47,084 nucleotides of DNA from an uncultured Oscillospiraceae bacterium (GTDB lineage Bacteria > Bacillota > Clostridia > Oscillospirales > Oscillospiraceae), in contig CALXDD010000019.1 of assembly GCA_944386985.1 (NCBI GenBank), positions 1-47,084 of the forward strand, written 5' to 3'. The notes below the pieces were generated by a model, which saw only the letters and a program-made list of their open reading frames with translations, searched no databases and had not been told where the DNA came from. Below, piece after piece: positions 18,039 through 25,239 of this stretch (within the stretch, counting starts at the first letter, position 1; the number at the start of each line of letters is the position of its first letter). The position numbers and the translations under genes were made by a program.

Positions 18039-19139
18039 TTAAGACGGAAAGCTGATTTCAAATATACTGCCGCAAGGTTGATTGGGGCGAACCATGATTT
18101 TGGCATGGTGCCGCTCCAGAATTTTTTTACACACAGCAAGTCCCAATCCGCTCCCTCCAACAGCACGGCTTCTGGATTGATCCACCCGAAAAAACGGCTC
18201 GAACACGGCGCTGCGGCAGTCTTCCGGAATGCCTTCCCCCTGATCGGCGACCTGTACCTTCAGGGAATCCCGCTCCTGCCGAAAGGCGATGGAGATCTGT
18301 GTCCGGGGAGGGCTGTATTTCACGGCATTCTCCAGCAAGTTATAAAAGACCCGTTCCAGCAGATTGTCCTGCCCCAACACGAAGCATTCCGTTTGCTCGA
18401 TCTGGATTTTTATTTCTTTTTCGTCTGCCACTGCGGACAATTCCTCCGCTACATCGCAGAGCAGCGGATATAACGGGACTGGACTTGTCTTCTCCAGCGG
18501 CAGATCCTTGCTGAACCAAAGCAAATCTTCAATCAGTTTGGATAACCGCTCCAGCTGCAAACGCATGGCGGTCACCATTTCCTGCGTTTCAGAATTTTGT
18601 CTTTCTGACAGGTCAAAAACGTCCAATTTTGCCCGCATGACGGTCAAAGGCGTCCGCAGCTCGTGGGCGGCATTGGCAGAAAACTCCTTTTGGAGCTGGA
18701 ACGACTTCTGTAAATCCGCCATCATCTGGTTAAAGGATACCGTCAGCTGTCGGATTTCATCCGCACTTTGTGGAAGAGCGATCGGTTCCCCCAGATTTTC
18801 TATGTTTCGCCGCTGCACTTCGTTTGATAGGTCCCGAATCGGCTTGAGCACATATCCCGACGCAAAATAAGTGGTGACGCTTCCAATCAAAACAATGAAA
18901 ACGGTAGCAATCACAGTTTTCTGCTGAAAAACCTGATAGTAAGCATTGCCTACGGGCTCAGCAGGCTCCAATGGCAGGATGGGCGTGGAATCCCCCTCCA
19001 TAGCGGGTACCACAGTAACGGCTTCGATCATATGTGCCGCCGATACATTGGAAAGCAGCGTCAACGTGACACAGGAAGCCAGCAGAAATAAACTGGCAAC
19101 CAGCGTAAAACGAATCCGCAGCGGAATCTTTTTCAACAT
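18039..19139 (-). CDS. Sensor histidine kinase of an OmpR/EnvZ-type two-component system
   Basis: The 366-residue protein has two membrane spans (about 10-30 and 76-98) around a short, roughly 45-residue extracytoplasmic loop, a HAMP-like linker (YVLKPIRDLSNEV), a HisKA domain with phosphoacceptor His 159 in NAAHELRTPLTVMRA, and an HATPase domain with the N box (FYNLLENAVKYS), G1 (DQGEGIP) and G2 (GGSGLGLAVCKKI). Its start overlaps the response regulator gene by seven bases, so the pair is made together. The redox genes follow directly, which suggests the pair controls them in response to an envelope thiol or oxidant signal; that link is inference. Confidence 0.92.
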   Translation of the reverse strand: MLKKIPLRIRFTLVASLFLLASCVTLTLLSNVSAAHMIEAVTVVPAMEGDSTPILPLEPAEPVGNAYYQVFQQKTVIATVFIVLIGSVTTYFASGYVLKPIRDLSNEVQRRNIENLGEPIALPQSADEIRQLTVSFNQMMADLQKSFQLQKEFSANAAHELRTPLTVMRAKLDVFDLSERQNSETQEMVTAMRLQLERLSKLIEDLLWFSKDLPLEKTSPVPLYPLLCDVAEELSAVADEKEIKIQIEQTECFVLGQDNLLERVFYNLLENAVKYSPPRTQISIAFRQERDSLKVQVADQGEGIPEDCRSAVFEPFFRVDQSRSRAVGGSGLGLAVCKKILERHHAKIMVRPNQPCGSIFEISFPS

Positions 19140-19798
19140 AAGAGGTACCCCTCCCCGATTCTCGTTTGAATGGGGTCTCGCCCCAATGCGCTTTTCAGCT
19201 TTTTCCGCAGCGCGGACATATGTACTCGAATGGAATTGCTGAATGGATCTGCGTCCCCGTTCCAGACGTGTTCGATCAACTCCTGCTGGGTGATCAGGCG
19301 TCCCTGATTCAGGAGAAAATATTCCAATATGGCAAATTCCTTTGTAGTAAGGCTTACAGGCGCTCCATTGATTTCGATGGTTCGATTCAGGGTGTTCAGA
19401 GCGATCCCCTCATAGATCAGGCAGCTGGACTGCTGGACAAATTTGCGGTTTAACAAGACGCGGATACGCGCTTCCAATTCGGCAAAATGGAACGGTTTTG
19501 TCAGATAATCGCTGGCTCCCATTTCAAAACCGGACAGCTTGCTGTCCAATTCGGAATTGGCCGATAAAATCAGCACTTTTGTTTGGGGCCGTTCCCTTCG
19601 CAGCTCCTTTAAGATGGAGAAGCCGTCCATTCCCGGCAGGTTCAAATCCAATACCACCAAATCGTAAGCTTCATCCAGCGCCATTTGGCAGCCCGTTTTT
19701 CCGTGATCCGCCTGATCGACAGCATAACCCTTTAGCGTCAAACCCTTTGCAATATCCTGCAATAATTCTGTTTCGTCCTCAACAATCAAAATTCTCAT
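19133..19798 (-). CDS. OmpR-family response regulator
   Basis: The 221-residue protein has a receiver domain with acidic pocket EDE (residues 7-9), phosphoacceptor Asp 51 (VVLDLNLPG) and the conserved Lys 101 (LTKPFHF), then a winged-helix DNA-binding domain (about 125-221) with the recognition segment SNSIRVHMSALRKKL and the wing end RIGEGYLLC. It heads the leftward operon of kinase and redox genes. GGAGG precedes the ATG. A good promoter with a palindrome in the spacer lies 57 bases upstream, which may serve autoregulation. Confidence 0.93.
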   Translation of the reverse strand: MRILIVEDETELLQDIAKGLTLKGYAVDQADHGKTGCQMALDEAYDLVVLDLNLPGMDGFSILKELRRERPQTKVLILSANSELDSKLSGFEMGASDYLTKPFHFAELEARIRVLLNRKFVQQSSCLIYEGIALNTLNRTIEINGAPVSLTTKEFAILEYFLLNQGRLITQQELIEHVWNGDADPFSNSIRVHMSALRKKLKSALGRDPIQTRIGEGYLLC

Positions 19799-19854
19799 GT
19801 GCTAAGATCCTCCGTATGGGTGAGAGCCATCATTTCATGTACAGCATCAGGCTC

Positions 19855-19883
19855 ATTGTAACAGAATTTTTTTCTGTTCACAA
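19855..19883 (-). promoter_or_regulatory. Promoter with palindromic spacer before the redox operon
   Basis: On the minus strand TTGTGA (19878-19883), a 17-base spacer and TACAAT (19855-19860). The spacer reads ACAGAA-AAAAA-TTCTGT, a perfect palindrome with a five-base centre, placed where a regulator would bind RNA polymerase sites. Confidence 0.5.
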
Positions 19884-19979
19884 TGCCACCCAGCCACACC
19901 GTCTCTCAAAACACAGCAGCATGAAGGCTGCTGCCGGATTTGTTCCCACAACGGCAGTTTCATGGGGCCGGACCACTCT

Positions 19980-20105
19980 TCATGCTGACAGATCATTGGT
20001 CTGCGGATTGAACGTCACCGGACAGGCGTACACGTCGCCTCTGGTTATATCGAAAATTTGCTGTTTCACAACGTCTGTTGTTTGTCACGGGATTTTTCCG
20101 TCCAT
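19980..20105 (-). pseudogene. Possible remnant of a small gene with in-frame TGA
   Basis: A minus-strand frame from ATG at 20105 reads six codons, a TGA (20085-20087), then a protein-like stretch (VKQQIFDITRGDVYACP, followed by TFNPQTNDLSA) ending at TGA 19980-19982. No ribosome site is convincing. The family is not recognised. It is listed because the frame makes sense on both sides of the stop. Confidence 0.25.
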
Positions 20106-20110
20106 GGATA

Positions 20111-20139
20111 TTGTTACGGGAAGATAAAGATTATATAAT
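20111..20139 (+). promoter_or_regulatory. Promoter of the chloramphenicol acetyltransferase gene
   Basis: TTGTTA (20111-20116), a 17-base spacer and a perfect TATAAT (20134-20139), 69 bases ahead of the ATG. Confidence 0.6.
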
Positions 20140-20208
20140 ATCAGTCAGAATTGTGAAAGGAAAACAGCCGTCAACATCAGGCTGGCTCATACAAAACAGG
20201 AGGACATA

Positions 20209-20841
20209 ATGGAATTTCGGTTGATCGACCCCAACACATGGAAGCGAAAAGAATACTTTGAACATTACTTTGCGCACGTTCCCTGCACTTACAGCACAAC
20301 GGTAAAGCTGGACATCACCGGCTTGGAAACCGGGCAAAAAAAGCTGTATCCCTCGCTCTTATATGGCCTTGCCACGCTGGTCAATCAACACGAGGAATTC
20401 CGCATGTCCATCAATGAGGACGGTCAGGTCGGGATCTTTTCAGACATGATGCCCTGCTATACGGTGTTCCACAAGGATACAGAAACATTTTCCAACATCT
20501 GGACCGAGTATTCCGATGATTACTCTGTATTCTGCGACAGATATGCCCAAGATCTGGCCCGTTACGGCGGCGTGGAAAGGATGATGGCAAAGCCAAATCC
20601 CCCAGCCAATACCTTTCCGGTCTCCATGATTCCCTGGACCACCTTTGAAGGATTCAATCTCAACCTGCAAAATGGATATAACTATCTTCTTCCTATTTTT
20701 ACATTCGGGAAATATTATGAAGAAAATGGAAAATATTACATTCCGCTGTCCATACAGGTGCATCACGCGGTGTGCGATGGATTCCATACCTGCCGTTTTA
20801 TCAACGAACTACAGGAAGTGCTCCTTAAGTTAGGGGCGTGA
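20209..20841 (+). CDS. cat: Chloramphenicol O-acetyltransferase (type A family)
   Basis: The 210-residue enzyme transfers acetyl from acetyl-CoA to the 3-hydroxyl of chloramphenicol; the family forms trimers in the cytoplasm. The catalytic motif is intact as QVHHAVCDGFHTCRF with His 186 and Asp 190, and the N-terminal RLIDPNTWKRKEYFEHY segment is typical of the classic (non-xenobiotic) group. AGGAGG lies five bases before the ATG. It has its own promoter and terminator and no cotranscribed neighbour. Its base composition is a little more AT-rich than nearby core genes, which fits acquisition together with the mobile genes to its right. Whether it confers resistance cannot be judged from sequence alone. 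Confidence 0.9.
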   Translation: MEFRLIDPNTWKRKEYFEHYFAHVPCTYSTTVKLDITGLETGQKKLYPSLLYGLATLVNQHEEFRMSINEDGQVGIFSDMMPCYTVFHKDTETFSNIWTEYSDDYSVFCDRYAQDLARYGGVERMMAKPNPPANTFPVSMIPWTTFEGFNLNLQNGYNYLLPIFTFGKYYEENGKYYIPLSIQVHHAVCDGFHTCRFINELQEVLLKLGA

Positions 20842-20892
20842 ATACGGCAACAAAGAGAATCATTATCCTAAGTTGATCGTACATTATCAAAA

Positions 20893-20932
20893 GAAGGATA
20901 GCGCCGCCGGATCACCGGCGGCGCTATCCTTC
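20893..20932. terminator. Terminator after cat
   Basis: Perfect 18-bp arms (20893-20910 and 20915-20932) with loop ATCA, followed by a short pyrimidine stretch. It also separates cat from the end of the leftward mobile-element operon. Confidence 0.75.
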
Positions 20933-20953
20933 CTATATACTTAATCATGCCAA

Positions 20954-21318
20954 TCACAACATCTCGCCTTTTGAACAATGATAGTTACAGCAAATCCCCA
21001 GATCGTCAATGTATTCTTTCAATATGCGGTCAGGCCGGGAAAACTTGGACATCTCAGCAATAACACCTTCCGGCCGTTCCTCAGGATTTTTGAGAGAAGA
21101 GCCAAACGCTTTTCCGTATCTTCACGCTCAAGAATATAGCGGTACAGGGAGCCGTCTCAAATGAGATGTTCCCCGTCATCCATCAGAGGCGTCATACCGG
21201 AGAGAGCCAGTCCCTCCCCTTTTACCTCAATCTGCATCCAGGACAGGGGGGGCGCCTCTCCAGACGCTGCCCCCCGTCCGCTGCGCACAGCCAAAAACGG
21301 ATATTCCATCATTTCCAT
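20954..21318 (-). pseudogene. Hypothetical mobile-element gene, broken by TGA and frameshift
   Basis: The ATG at 21318 follows GGAG by four bases and lies just after the stop of the coupling-protein gene. The frame gives 53 residues (MEMMEYPFLAVRSGRG ... MDDGEHLI), hits TGA at 21157-21159, then continues sensibly in the same frame as DGSLYRYILEREDTEK. A frameshift near 21085-21105 then moves it to the frame reading AFGSSLKNPEERPEGVIAEM, ending as CNYHCSKGEML at TGA 20954-20956. The joined product would be about 120 residues. The family is not recognised. Two lesions make it a likely pseudogene. Confidence 0.5.
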
Positions 21319-21326
21319 CGTCTCCG

Positions 21327-22631
21327 TCACATCCCAGCCGAAAAGAGCATCTTTTGAGTGACAGCCTGGTCCGATGTATTCGACGCCGCCGGATGCGCCG
21401 CCGCATATTCGGGGAGCTGACAGTAGAGCGGATGCTTCTTCAGGTTATATTTTCGAACAGCCCTGGGGGCGCTCCCACGTTCAAAAAGCCATGCCTCTCC
21501 CAGGGGCATATTCAAAATTCCCCATTCCGGCTTGTTGGCCTTGCTCCCGATGAAACGGGCTGTATCCAAACTCTGACCACCCAGGTACAGCAGATGGTCA
21601 CAGTTGTCAATGATGGTCATCGCTTTGGCGTGGCCGTAACCGCTCTCCAGCTGCGTGACACTTTGAAGCATTACACTGACACTGATTTCCCGACTGCGGA
21701 TGACGGAAATGGTCTTGTCAAAGTCGGGAACGTTCAGATTGGCGAAGTCATCCAGGTAGAGACGCACCGGGATTTTAAGGCGGTTGTCTGGACGGCCGTC
21801 CGCCTCCGCAATCAGCGTCTGAAGCGCCTGTGTATAAAAAAGTGAAGTCAGGGACGCAAGGGAAAAGTCACAGTCACTCACTTTCACAAACACCGCCGTC
21901 TTATGGCGAGACACCTCCGCGAAGTCCAGCTGCCGCGGGTTCAGGAACATCTTTTCCGCCCCGCTGAAACCGAAGCCGGAGATCTTCTGGGAGAGGATGC
22001 CCAGAATGGAGCCATACATCTTATCCGCTTTCTGACAGGTTTGGAACCGTCTCCATCGGCTGACTGCGAAGCTGTTCGGGTTCAGTCCGGACAACTCCAT
22101 CATAAGACCGTCCAGTACCTGCGGAGACCCCGTTTCTTCAAACAGGCGGATAACGCTGCCCATATGGTGCTCCTCAGGCGGCAGGCACTCCAGCGTATAA
22201 GCCACCAGCGCCTCCATCATGTTGCGGGCAATGAGTTCCCAGAAGGGCTGCCTCGGGTCATCCACAGGAACCATTGCTGCCGAAACGGTCAGAATGTCCT
22301 GCTCCTGGTGACAGCCCCGCTCTTCATCCCAACGGATGAAGCGGAAGGGGTTGTAGCCCCATGGGGAGTGGAACAGGTCGCTGAAATCCAGTTCTATGAC
22401 CTGAAAGCCTCTTTGCTCCAGCAGAGGGCCTGCCTGCTTGCAGAGGCTCCCCTTCGTATCGGTCACAATAAAGGACTCCTGTGTGTCCATCAGATTTGGC
22501 AGGACGTAGCTTCGGGTCTTCCCGCTCCCAGTGGGTCCAATAATGAGATCGTTGTTGGCAAGCCCGGTCTCCCAGGTGTTGTTGCTGACCGATACGCCTT
22601 CGGCCAGCACGCGGAAACTGTTGTGATTCAT
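21327..22631 (-). CDS. VirD4/TraG-like conjugal coupling ATPase
   Basis: The 434-residue protein has the Walker A motif IIGPTGSGKTRS (about residues 31-41), a Walker B-like LYLDDFANL (about 280), and the late Gln-rich motif VMLQSVTQLESGYG, typical of type IV coupling proteins that feed relaxase-DNA complexes to a secretion channel. It lacks the N-terminal membrane spans of long TraG proteins, as in compact versions from Firmicute conjugative elements, so it would need a separate membrane partner. The ATG at 22631 is chosen for GGGAGG ten bases upstream and lies one base after the clpP stop. No relaxase or channel gene is in the window. Confidence 0.88.
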   Translation of the reverse strand: MNHNSFRVLAEGVSVSNNTWETGLANNDLIIGPTGSGKTRSYVLPNLMDTQESFIVTDTKGSLCKQAGPLLEQRGFQVIELDFSDLFHSPWGYNPFRFIRWDEERGCHQEQDILTVSAAMVPVDDPRQPFWELIARNMMEALVAYTLECLPPEEHHMGSVIRLFEETGSPQVLDGLMMELSGLNPNSFAVSRWRRFQTCQKADKMYGSILGILSQKISGFGFSGAEKMFLNPRQLDFAEVSRHKTAVFVKVSDCDFSLASLTSLFYTQALQTLIAEADGRPDNRLKIPVRLYLDDFANLNVPDFDKTISVIRSREISVSVMLQSVTQLESGYGHAKAMTIIDNCDHLLYLGGQSLDTARFIGSKANKPEWGILNMPLGEAWLFERGSAPRAVRKYNLKKHPLYCQLPEYAAAHPAASNTSDQAVTQKMLFSAGM

Positions 22632-22632
22632 A

Positions 22633-23253
22633 TTAATGATTCCTCCCTTCATTTTCTTCTGTCCGCAGACTGTCGACGACAACATCCGCCAGGCCGAACG
22701 TTACCGCTTCCTCCGCATCGAACCAGGTGTCTTTGCGGGTTACCCGATAGATCTGCTTCAAAGACTTGCCGGTATGCAGGGCAAGGATACCGCAGAGAAT
22801 TTTGCGCGTACGCATCAGGCGGGAGCTCTGCTCCTGGATGTCCAGCGCGCTGCCGGAGACCCCGCGAAGCGTCAACGGGTCGTGAATTAAAAGTTCACTA
22901 TGCCGCAGCATTTCCCGGCGGTCACCGGCAGAGAAGAGAACCGCCGCCATACTGGCCGCCGTACCGACGCATACCGTCCGGATTTTACATGGAATCGCAT
23001 GCATGACATCATAGATGGAGAGCCCTGCACCGACCTGTCCGCCTGGACTGTTGATGTAGATGGTGATGCCCTTGTCGGGCGCCTCGGCGGCCAGGTGCAG
23101 CAGCTGGCTGTTGACGGCATCGGCGGTATCGTTGCTGATTTCCCCCGCCAGCCAGATTTCCCGGCGCTGAAACATAAGGTCCTCCAGGTGAACGCAGTCT
23201 GTTCCCTGGCTGGTCTCTCGGATAACCCGAGGTGAAATTTGCAGATAATTCAT
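22633..23253 (-). CDS. ClpP-family serine protease of a mobile element
   Basis: The 206-residue protein keeps the Clp protease core: GEISNDTADAVNSQLL, INSPGGQVGAGLSIYD, catalytic Ser 101 in GTAASMAAVLFSAG, His 124 in LIHDPL, and Asp 175 in TRKDTWFDAEEAV. It should assemble into heptameric rings that need a Clp ATPase, either the host's or none. It differs from a chromosomal ClpP (which normally has MIHQP and neighbours such as clpX or tig). Phages use ClpP-like proteases in head maturation, but here it sits in a conjugation-type operon, 1 base before the coupling-protein gene. Its target is unknown. Confidence 0.88.
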   Translation of the reverse strand: MNYLQISPRVIRETSQGTDCVHLEDLMFQRREIWLAGEISNDTADAVNSQLLHLAAEAPDKGITIYINSPGGQVGAGLSIYDVMHAIPCKIRTVCVGTAASMAAVLFSAGDRREMLRHSELLIHDPLTLRGVSGSALDIQEQSSRLMRTRKILCGILALHTGKSLKQIYRVTRKDTWFDAEEAVTFGLADVVVDSLRTEENEGRNH

Positions 23254-23256
23254 AAC

Positions 23257-23604
23257 TTATTGCTTCCTTTCTTTTTGATTTTCTCCCGCTTTTTTGATTG
23301 CGGCAAATGGTTCGACGAGTGTCCAGTAAAGGAGCTTTTCCAGTGCCTCATCATCAAGCTGCTCCGCCTGTATGACAAGGTCAATCACATTAACACGCGT
23401 CTCATCATTACTTCCATACATACAGATATACGACTGATAGACCTGGTCGTACTTTTCCTTTTCTCCCGTCATACGGCCGATTGTGCGGAAGAAGTCTGCA
23501 TCGCACAGGCCGACAGCCAGAGGGAACGAATTGGCGCCCCGGGCCATCTGCAGGCGTTCCGCAAGGGGAATCCGCCGGATTTTCTTGTTCTCATCATGCT
23601 TCAT
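23257..23604 (-). CDS. Hypothetical mobile-element protein
   Basis: A 115-residue soluble protein, charged and mostly helical, that I do not recognise. It starts with KKIRRIPLAERLQMARG and has a middle segment NVIDLVIQAEQLDDEALEKL. The N-terminal pattern (basic residue, IPL-x-ER, then Ala-Arg or Ala-Lys) recurs in the next upstream gene, so the two look like diverged paralogues. Its ATG overlaps the upstream stop by four bases (ATGA), and clpP follows after three bases, so it belongs to the same translation-coupled chain. Confidence 0.65.
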   Translation of the reverse strand: MKHDENKKIRRIPLAERLQMARGANSFPLAVGLCDADFFRTIGRMTGEKEKYDQVYQSYICMYGSNDETRVNVIDLVIQAEQLDDEALEKLLYWTLVEPFAAIKKAGENQKERKQ

Positions 23605-23903
23605 GTTTTTTCCTCCTCTCTTTTCGCTCCCCAGATTGGGCTGGCCAGTATAAGAAGCTCCACCAGGAACTCCTCGTCAGTCTCCTTAATCATTTCGGCC
23701 ACCTCCTGATAGGTTGGGTTTGCCGTCATTTCCAGTCCAAGCCGGCGAAAGAGTCCTCTCCATTGTAAGGAACGGCCAAAATATGCCTTGACGGGCATCT
23801 CCGCCCATTGCCGAATCAGACAGGGGCAGTATTCAGGCTGGCTGACCAAGCCACATTTCGCGTTCTCTATCCGCTCGGACAAAGGAATTGGATGTACCGC
23901 CAT
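23601..23903 (-). CDS. Hypothetical mobile-element protein, paralogue of its neighbour
   Basis: A 100-residue protein that I do not recognise. The start MAVHPIPLSERIENAKCG shares the IPL-x-ER core with the downstream 115-residue protein; the end (YQEVAEMIKETDEEFLVELL) is acidic and helical, in a similar place to the neighbour's helix. Cys residues (EYCPC) are close together. The open frame extends upstream to 24206, but that part overlaps the SSB-like gene and is arginine/serine-rich noise; the ATG at 23903 lies one base after the SSB-like stop. A purine-rich AAGGGGG stretch precedes it. Confidence 0.6.
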   Translation of the reverse strand: MAVHPIPLSERIENAKCGLVSQPEYCPCLIRQWAEMPVKAYFGRSLQWRGLFRRLGLEMTANPTYQEVAEMIKETDEEFLVELLILASPIWGAKREEEKT

Positions 23904-23904
23904 G

Positions 23905-24438
23905 TTAAGCCCGCCCCCTTCCCATACCGGAATCCTGGCGGCTTGACTGCGGACGGAACGATTTCCGGGATGCAGGCTGACCTGCACGCTGTGAGACGCA
24001 CGGAGACGGAGACTGAACCCGTTCCGGCGCGGATCGCGCTTCCTGACGGATGGGATAAACACCTCTCGCGCTGAGACAGGTTCGCTTCGTCGGACGGCCC
24101 TCTCTGTCCAGATAATAGTCTGTCTGAACAACATAGCGCACCTTAATGCAGTCCCCCTGGGAGAGCCCGACACAATAGTCTTTGTGTCCCGCCGGGACAT
24201 ACGCAACCAGTGACGCCTTATGATTCAGCTGATCATTATTGGGGTTCCCGGTTCGGGATTCCACATTCATTCGGAACAGATAGGTGCAGGAGCCATCCCG
24301 GTTGTGATAGACCATCGGATTCGCGCTCAATGCGCCTGTAAGTGTCCCCCACATGCCCAGATACCGCGGCCGGAGATGTCTGTCGGTTTTCTGAAGCTGA
24401 CGGCTGGTGCTGCCCTGATTCGTAGTATTGATAATCAT
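23905..24438 (-). CDS. SSB-like single-stranded DNA-binding protein
   Basis: The 177-residue protein has an OB-fold-like N-terminal part: LTGALSANPMVYHNRDGSC, then FRMNVESRT, a strand pair (SLVAYVPAGHKDYCVG) and GDCIKVRYVVQTDYY, matching the strand order of SSB. The C-terminal 55 residues are rich in Arg, Ser, Gln and Pro and lack the acidic DDDLPF-type tip of host SSB, so it probably does not recruit the host repair proteins in the usual way. GGAGG sits before the ATG at 24438. Its position in an operon with helicase pieces and a coupling protein suggests a role in element replication or transfer. The SSB call is by pattern, not by a search. Confidence 0.6.
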   Translation of the reverse strand: MIINTTNQGSTSRQLQKTDRHLRPRYLGMWGTLTGALSANPMVYHNRDGSCTYLFRMNVESRTGNPNNDQLNHKASLVAYVPAGHKDYCVGLSQGDCIKVRYVVQTDYYLDREGRPTKRTCLSARGVYPIRQEARSAPERVQSPSPCVSQRAGQPASRKSFRPQSSRQDSGMGRGRA

Positions 24439-24453
24439 AGTAGTTACCTCCAT

Positions 24454-24734
24454 TTATGATTTAAATAATTGATTGAAGTTTAATTGTGCTGGGAAAGAAG
24501 TTTCGACGCTGTTCACGGCCTGTAACAGCCTGGTGTTGATTGTGGTGCGCCGGCCCGCTCTCGCCCACGGGCCGGCATGTTGGCTTCCGTCGGGTTTGTT
24601 CCCGACCGGCAAAACATTTTTATAGAGAGACCGCCGGCGAGAACTCGCGGCCGCTCCTGGAAGCCATATAGACCTGAAACCGGAGATTGATTCCCGGTTC
24701 AGACTGAATGGCATGCTTACCGCCATGTCGGCGT
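24454..24734 (-). other. Hairpin-rich gap between SSB-like and DnaB-N genes
   Basis: Several hairpins are visible: 24509-24528 (5 bp), 24549-24576 (perfect 9 bp, GC only, ten-base loop) and 24589-24606 (perfect 6 bp, loop TTTGTT). An open frame covers 24454-24738, but it has no good ribosome site and an unremarkable Arg/Ser-rich product, so I treat the stretch as structured, probably noncoding. It may be a leader, a processing region or part of a transfer origin. Confidence 0.4.
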
Positions 24735-25139
24735 TCACAGATTGGGAGGCGCTCTTTCGTTGTCCGGTTTATCTTCTCCCTCCCCGCCATCAAAATCGCA
24801 GGGTGCCATCCCAGACAGCGATAGCATCTGTGCGATGTACTGGTCCACCTCTGCGGAGGAGGGCGTTTCGGACATCATCTCGTAGAGATAGGTGCGATAG
24901 GACAGCTCGTCCCAGCAGCCTGTCTCCCTGAGATTTTGGAGCACCGTCACGGCGTCTATCGGAGCCGAGCGCCGGCTTAAGAAGCGAATGCTCAAGTATA
25001 TCTCCCGATTTTGTCTGACGAAGAAATCATCCGGCTTCAATTTGTTCAGAATTTTCGGGACGCAGTCGGGGTCCAGAAGCATGGAGCCCAGGATTCTTTG
25101 TTCTGCTTGTGCGCGGTCTGCCTGTCTCGATGTATGCAT
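24735..25139 (-). CDS. Free-standing DnaB helicase N-terminal domain
   Basis: The 134-residue protein matches only the N-terminal, all-helical domain of replicative helicase DnaB: AEQRILGSMLLDPDCVPKIL, DDFFVRQNREIYLSIRFL, IDAVTVLQNLRETGCWDEL, then Tyr-rich helices (YRTYLYEMM) and an acidic, Pro-rich tail. In host DnaB this domain forms the hexamer collar and binds primase. Here it ends before the linker and ATPase; the ATPase part is a separate gene 1.7 kb upstream in the same operon. GGAGG precedes the ATG at 25139. It may act as a collar subunit, a loader or an inhibitor of host DnaB; which one is open. Confidence 0.8.
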   Translation of the reverse strand: MHTSRQADRAQAEQRILGSMLLDPDCVPKILNKLKPDDFFVRQNREIYLSIRFLSRRSAPIDAVTVLQNLRETGCWDELSYRTYLYEMMSETPSSAEVDQYIAQMLSLSGMAPCDFDGGEGEDKPDNERAPPNL

Positions 25140-25239
25140 GATAAGCACCTCCATTTGAATTGATTTTTACAGGCAATCTTGTTGACAGGTACGGATAATT
25201 TGAACGGAAGTGAAATCCCTCCTTTCATACTGGCTGTCC

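Noticed and set aside
24454-24738. 94-codon minus-strand open frame
   Set aside because: No ribosome site, Arg/Ser-rich without pattern, and overlaid by GC-rich hairpins; kept only as a structured gap.
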